From contig LLCB01000526.1 in NCBI GenBank assembly GCA_001414345.1, positions 1 to 26,076 of the forward strand: DNA of 26,076 nt, written 5' to 3'. Position numbers and translations under genes: made by a program. Origin of the DNA: Hymenoscyphus infarciens. Lineage: Eukaryota > Ascomycota > Leotiomycetes > Helotiales > Helotiaceae. Shown here one piece after another: positions 21,647 to 26,076 of this stretch; within the stretch, counting starts at the first letter, position 1; each line of letters starts with the position of its first letter. A model generated the notes under the pieces. It had not been told where the DNA came from. It did not search any database and saw only the letters and a list, made by a program, of their open reading frames with translations.

Positions 21647-22317
21647 AACGGTAATTGATACTTTTGCCACCTAAATAATCGTTAATACCTAGAATGCTAG
21701 CTAATCAATTAAAAAGTAACTGTTTTACTATCTAAAGAAAAGACCTATTAAAAACGAGGGTATTCTAGTTATAAAAGAGGGGCTTTTTATAATCTATAAC
21801 TGTATTTAAGTAAATTAAAGCATATATATTATAAGGTTTATACTAATTAGTAGTAACAAATCAATATAACCTAAGTAATAACATAAGCGAGTTAATTAGC
21901 ACTCTCTGCAATGTTTTATTCAGTCAAGTTGTTCTAGATTATAGGTTAGTATAATTACTACTATTTATCTTGTCGAAGGAACCGCTATGAAGAGTTAAAA
22001 CCATTAAAACTTAAAACTAGGCTATACGAAGAATAGTATATAAGTCTGCTAAAAGTAAATTATTAAGGAAAGAGAAAACGAAAGAAAGAATAGTAAATAC
22101 TAGGACTAACTCTAGAGTCTTAGAGAAGTAATAAAGCTAATAAGTAAGTGAAATAATAGCATATTTGTAACTAAATTATTCCTCTTTTAAGACTAGAGTA
22201 CTCTTATTTTAGTCTAAGTTTAAGAGGCATTTATTTAGGTAGTAAAACAGTTACTTTTTACTTAAAAAGGTGGTATTCTAGGATTATTTAGGTAATAAAA
22301 TTGTTAACGGTAATTGA
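21647..22317. mobile_element. TA-rich inverted-repeat element A
   Basis: The left arm at about 21659-21730 (CTTTTGCCACCTAAATAATC, later AAAAAGTAACTGTTTTACTA) is matched on the minus strand by about 22243-22305 (ATTTTATTACCTAAATAATC, AAAAAGTAACTGTTTTACTA). Differences are mostly C/T and G/A, as from RIP. The 12-bp direct repeat AACGGTAATTGA occurs at 21647-21658 and 22306-22317, flanking the element or forming part of its ends. The inside has no recognisable coding relic. Likely a miniature or deleted DNA transposon; family unassigned. Confidence 0.68.
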
Positions 22318-23029
22318 CTAATTTACTCTTAAATTAATTCAAAAGGACTAATTTACCTCTCTTATTAAACGAGGGGTATTTAGGTTAGAAAAGAGGGATA
22401 TTCTAGTTAATAATTATTTACTGTTTTCTATATATATTTATACCTAAATTTTAGTAAATAAAAGCTCGTATATTAAGAAAGTAGAACTTAATCGCTTACT
22501 TTTAGATTAAGTATATAGTAATAAGAAGAGAGATACTAGTAGTATTAAGAGAAAGAGTAGCTTTCTCTTCAAGCGTATTAATAAGAGGGCTAAGGAGATA
22601 GTGGAACAGGATATAGCTATTTAAGAGGAAAATAATATAGCTAGTATTAAGCTGAATTTTAACAGTACTGTTTAAGCTAGAGGTACTAGAGGTAGAATTA
22701 AGGCTTAAGATAAACGATTAGCAATAAAAGCTCTAAGTGAAAGAGTAAAGACTTTTAGGCTTAACCACTAGTAAGAGGATCGTAAAGTGGCTTACAAAGT
22801 AGAAAGTAGATAGTATAGAAGTAGGTAAATTTATTATATTTATTGCTTTTTTAGTATATTAATATAATAAAACTAATAAATGATAGGAATATTTAGCTAA
22901 CTATAATATCCCTCTTTTCTGACCTAAATACCCCTCTTTTAGTAAGAGAGGTAAATTAGTCCTTTAAAATTAATTAGAGGGCAAAATAGTCCTTTTGAAT
23001 TAATTAGAGGGCAAATCATTTAATTACCG
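22308..23029. mobile_element. TA-rich inverted-repeat element B
   Basis: The left end CGGTAATTGACTAATTTAC, then AATTAATTCAAAAGGACTAA and ACGAGGGGTATTTAGGT (22308-22425), is matched in reverse by 22905-23029, which ends TTAATTACCG. The right end carries an extra tandem copy of the AATTAATTC..AAAGGACTA unit and of the TTAATTACCG terminus (23036-23044). Arms exceed 100 bp. It abuts and partly shares terminal sequence with element A, so one may have inserted into the end of the other. Family unassigned. Confidence 0.68.
22481..22828 (+). pseudogene. degraded coding relic inside element B
   Basis: One frame runs 116 codons with only scattered stops, all at places where CAA, CAG or TGG would be expected before RIP. 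The readable parts are basic and helical (SIKRKSSFLFKRINKRAKEI, RLAIKALSERVKTFRL, EDRKVAYKVESR). This resembles the Lys/Arg/Gln-rich tails of pogo-like fungal transposases, but no catalytic DDE motif is present, so the assignment is only a suggestion. Confidence 0.5.
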
Positions 23030-23260
23030 AATTGTTAATTACCGAGAAAGAAAAAAAAGTTGAAAAGTTGAAAAATCCCCGAGCCAGCAACCTAACTCTC
23101 CTACAAATTTCCTCCCTCGGTATTCCTAGATCTCCGTCGCTTCAAACTCATCACAAACTCAGCGGTCTCAAACTCAGATTAGCGTTCGGTGCTTCCCATC
23201 TCCATCATACCGGTATTCCAAACTCAATTCTCCTCCTGCCGGATTCCAAATTCAATCAAT

Positions 23261-24260
23261 TCAATCTTCCTCCTCAACCGCCGTCCTAAACTCCCACATC
23301 ACCACCCACTCAACACTCAACCAACTCCAATACACCAAAGGCCACCTCATAACCTTCTCCCAACCCTCCGGCATCAAACTCACCAGTCCCCTAACTTCAT
23401 ACCCCGCCCTCCCATCCAGCCACCACTCCCCTTGTACACATCCCATCAAAGCATAATACCCAGCAACAACAGCCAACGCCAATGGATCATTCTCCTCCAG
23501 GAAGACTATCATTTCATTAGGTATCTCCTCTGGAAATGTAAGGAGTTTCAGTCGCACCCATTGGAGAGTTTGAGTTCCTGTTTGTAAGGCTTCGAGGATC
23601 GGTTGGAGGAGAGCGAGGGTTGAAATATAGACTTCTTTTCTTTCGGGAGATACATGGGAATATTGAAGGATGGGGAAGAGAGCTGTGTCTTCCAGAATAG
23701 GCAGTTGAGGACAGGTTGAGCTGGTATCATGTTCTTGAGCTGGAGAAGAGCTATGGGCAAAAAACTGATAGATTTCCGAGCTGCCAATGAGAGATTCGGT
23801 AGCTAGTATTAAGTCCCTCGTCCCCCTTTGCAGCCGAAAAGTAGTAATAGGAGGTACATACCCCATATTTGGGGAGAAATAAATGTTCTGCATCTGAGGT
23901 GTATGAGGCGTGTGTTGGTGCATTTGGTGCGAGATATGAACTTGTTTTGTTTGGGTGAGGTGATATGGCATCGAATGAGCATTCGTTCACTGGATTTGGA
24001 AAACTCTTAAAACATTGTCCACAGACTGGGCGAACTTCCTCGCACTTGAGTCGTTAGTCAAAACCAGAGGCGGGTTTGGCATAAGTTTACTTTGATTTTT
24101 CTCTCTTTACATTTCTGGCAACCTTTTCTTGACTTCTTGTAGGGTCTCTGTGGAGTTCGCTGGTGGATAAAAGTTAAGTCCCTTTTGAAGTTTAGGGGAA
24201 GAAGTGACAACTGCTGAATTAATCAAAGTATGAAGATCCTTATGGAATACTCACATACAT
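23261..24260 (-). CDS. short Zn2Cys6 transcription factor, probably internally deleted
   Basis: Proposed exons 24260-24255, 24213-24091, 24044-23862 and 23764-23261 give 271 residues. The 46-nt intron 24090-24045 splits the zinc cluster after KERKIK; joined, the cysteines follow C-x2-C-x6-C-x6-C-x2-C-x10-C (GCQKCKERKIK, then CEEVRPVCGQCFKS, then NECSF). The C-terminal 160 residues match the end of fungal Zn2Cys6 regulators of the sterol-uptake-control type: ALLQPILEAL, FLEENDPLALAVVAGYYALM, then GEWWLDGRAGYEVRGLVSL. These families usually exceed 400 residues; here the central regulatory region is almost absent. The first exon (only Met-Tyr, donor GTGAGT, intron 41-44 nt) and the 97-nt third intron are guesses that preserve frame. 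It may be a pseudogene or a DNA-binding competitor of longer paralogs. The gene lies beside TA-rich repeats. Confidence 0.68.
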
Positions 24261-25391
24261 ATGATCCAAAATTGAGGGATTTCGACAAGTTGTTTCCTCG
24301 GTCTCCGTATTGTACAGTAACAGTTCAGCAAGTAGCAAAAGTTGTTTATGATCCTTAAGTTGCGCAAGGCTATGGGGTTCAGGTGATGACAACCCACACT
24401 ATATCTGCAAGGCTCACTAAAGAAATGCACAGCCGCAGTATGACAACTGAAGAAGCTATTTCTATTCGGGCAGACAACGAAGACAGAACCAATGTGGTAG
24501 TTGCTCTCCTTAGTTGATGTTGATAAAACTAAGACAGTTTGCCTCAACTTTGAGGTCGGTTCAACTTTCATGAACTCATGATTAGTGGAGCCTCCTTGGA
24601 GATACAAAGTACATAAGCTTTTAGCACATGTTCTATTCCCGTAAGATAAGATGAAATATCAAATCCGAATGGCAAATAATAGAAGATATACAAAAGAAAA
24701 TGCTGGAGAAGAATCTAACAACCGTGGTGGTGGGGCACTTACCTCAAGAACCTCGCGAAATCCAATGCGAGACTTGACTTCGAGTAAAATTGGCAATTTA
24801 ATCCTGATGAGGCAACAATGATTCATCCCCTAATCGGTTTGAAATAACGATATCTGAGAGCAAAGAGCCCAATCAAAAGATAAAGGGGCAGGCAGGCAAA
24901 TGATTAAAGGGGTTCAGCAGTACTCGGCGCCGCATTCAAGGGCTTCAGCTCATTAATCAAACAACATAAGAAGTTTGGCCAATCAGAAAATGGACCTTTC
25001 TGATGCCAGAAATGCTTACTCAAATACAACGGTTCAGGTATATGCGTAACTTCAAAAACGGCGTAACGATTGCTTGTTATTATACAGAGTCCCAGCGAGT
25101 AGAGATAAGATAATGCGAGCAGATAGCAAGAGAAACCGTGACAAACACGGGGAATATTGTGTAAATTTGTACTTCGCTGTCTCTATTGTCTCAGGTACCA
25201 GGCCTCAAATTGAAGCCTTCGGGAAAGACTCGCGATCATATAAAATTAAAAAGTAAAATATGTAGAAGGAGCTCAAATTCCTTTGATAATTGCACCTCAC
25301 GCATGCGGACCTTATCTCTACTAACCCTTGTTAAGGCCGCGCGTTACGATAAGATACGACCCTTAGAGGGCTATAAGGTCCTATACAACGT
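24261..25391. other. mostly gene-free stretch
   Basis: No complete gene is visible. Apart from the possible orphan exon at 24743-24826, I see no conserved motif on either strand. Composition stays moderate until about 25300, then becomes very TA-rich. The TF promoter should lie in the part next to 24260. Confidence 0.35.
24743..24826 (-). other. possible orphan first exon with strong donor
   Basis: On the minus strand an ATG opens 28 codons (MNHCCLIRIKLPILLEVK, then SRIGFREVLE) that end in GAG followed by a consensus donor GTAAGT at 24742. Phase 0 matches the second coding exon of the Zn2Cys6 gene, which would need a 529-nt intron. It could be a distal first exon of that factor, a remnant of another gene, or chance. 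Confidence 0.25.
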
Positions 25392-26076
25392 ATTATCTAT
25401 TTAATAGATAATTCGAGAAAATACTAAAGACTAAAGTTATAGCTTAAATAATATATAAAGAGGTCTATATTTTTAGTATATAAAGCTTACAATTATATTT
25501 ATTTATTAAATATATAGTAAATAAAAGGTTTTTATATTTAACTTATAAAAGTAATAATAATAGTTATCTATTAAATAGATATTTAAAGTAAGGTTTTTTT
25601 ATTATATTAAAAAGCGAATTATTATATTTATTTATTAGATAGATAAATAATTAACTATTTTTCTATATAACTTAAGAAGATAGCTACTTTATTTATTAAT
25701 TAAATAAATATTTAAACTAAAGTCTTAATATATCTTATAACTCTAAATACTCGATCTATCTATTAAATATATATATATTTTATAAAGTTAAATACTCTTT
25801 TTATCTATTAAATAGATAATAAGAGTAGACCTATTTTATATAGCTTATAAAGCTAAATACTTATTTTATCTATTAAATAGATAATTAGAGTAAAGTGTTA
25901 ATATATAGCTTATAAAGCTAAATACTCTTTTTATCTATTAAATAGATAGTTAGAGTAAAGTCTTTATATATAGCTTATAAAGCTAAATACTCTTTTTATC
26001 TATTAAATAGATAATTAGAGTAAAGTCTTTATATATAGCTTAGAAAGCTAAATACTCTTTTTATCTATTAAATAGA
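25392..26076. repeat. TA-rich palindromic satellite, 65-bp period, running off the window
   Basis: The mark AATAC(T) recurs at 25791, 25856, 25921, 25986 and 26051, exactly 65 bp apart, giving four full units and one partial. Each unit holds two palindromes: TAGCTTATAAAGCTA and TATCTATTAAATAGATA. The second is extended by TACTCT on one side and AGAGTA on the other. Older, diverged copies of the second palindrome occur leftward at irregular 45-100-bp spacing to 25392. Units become more alike toward the right edge, so the array probably continues past the window. Confidence 0.9.

Noticed and set aside
25392..26076. CRISPR-like array at the right edge
   Set aside because: Units are contiguous tandem copies without unique spacers, in a fungal genome; it is a satellite.

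Overview
The window looks like nuclear DNA of a filamentous ascomycete (Pezizomycotina; Leotiomycetes/Helotiales is a guess from gene style only). The reasons are many short introns (about 45-115 nt) with GT..AG ends and CTAAC/CTGAC-like branch sites, fungal-only families (LaeA-like methyltransferase, Zn2Cys6 factor, bZIP with a DUF3425-type C-terminus, Dal5-type MFS permease), and sharply bounded TA-rich blocks in which coding relics carry CAA/CAG-to-TAA/TAG type changes, as left by repeat-induced point mutation (RIP).

Layout. 1-14200 is a normal-composition gene block: a LaeA-like methyltransferase (330-2101, +), a RING-IBR-RING E3 ligase (2840-4026, -), a gene-free stretch holding a 19-bp iteron-like array (5513-5694), an MFS permease (5991-7962, -), a hotdog-fold thioesterase (8464-8984, -) divergent from a tRNA pseudouridine synthase (9340-10832, +), and a bZIP transcription factor (11977-14193, +). 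I rebuilt exon-intron structures by hand; all chosen introns keep the reading frame.

14583-18515 is one DNA transposon of the hAT superfamily. It has near-identical terminal inverted repeats starting CAGTG and a perfect 8-bp target duplication CCTTTGGG on both sides. Its transposase is destroyed by stop codons, yet the downstream half stays in one frame for about 1.5 kb. A roughly 310-bp palindrome at 16304-16617 lies in an apparent insertion within the transposase.

19302-21036 (-) encodes a 560-residue protein with a trypsin-like domain that keeps a plausible His/Asp/Ser triad behind an N-terminal half I do not recognise. It lies between the hAT element and a second TA-rich block (21647-23029) of two inverted-repeat elements sharing a direct repeat. 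Next comes a short Zn2Cys6 factor (23261-24260, -) whose zinc cluster is split by an intron and whose middle region is missing. The right edge (about 25390-26076) is a TA-rich satellite with a 65-bp period that runs off the window; each unit contains two palindromes.

The genes do not form an obvious pathway. The left block reads as housekeeping and regulatory genes. The right half is a repeat-rich compartment with two isolated genes. The most interesting items are the protease-like protein, the 19-bp iteron array, the palindromic satellite and the intact-ended but mutated hAT element with its internal palindrome.
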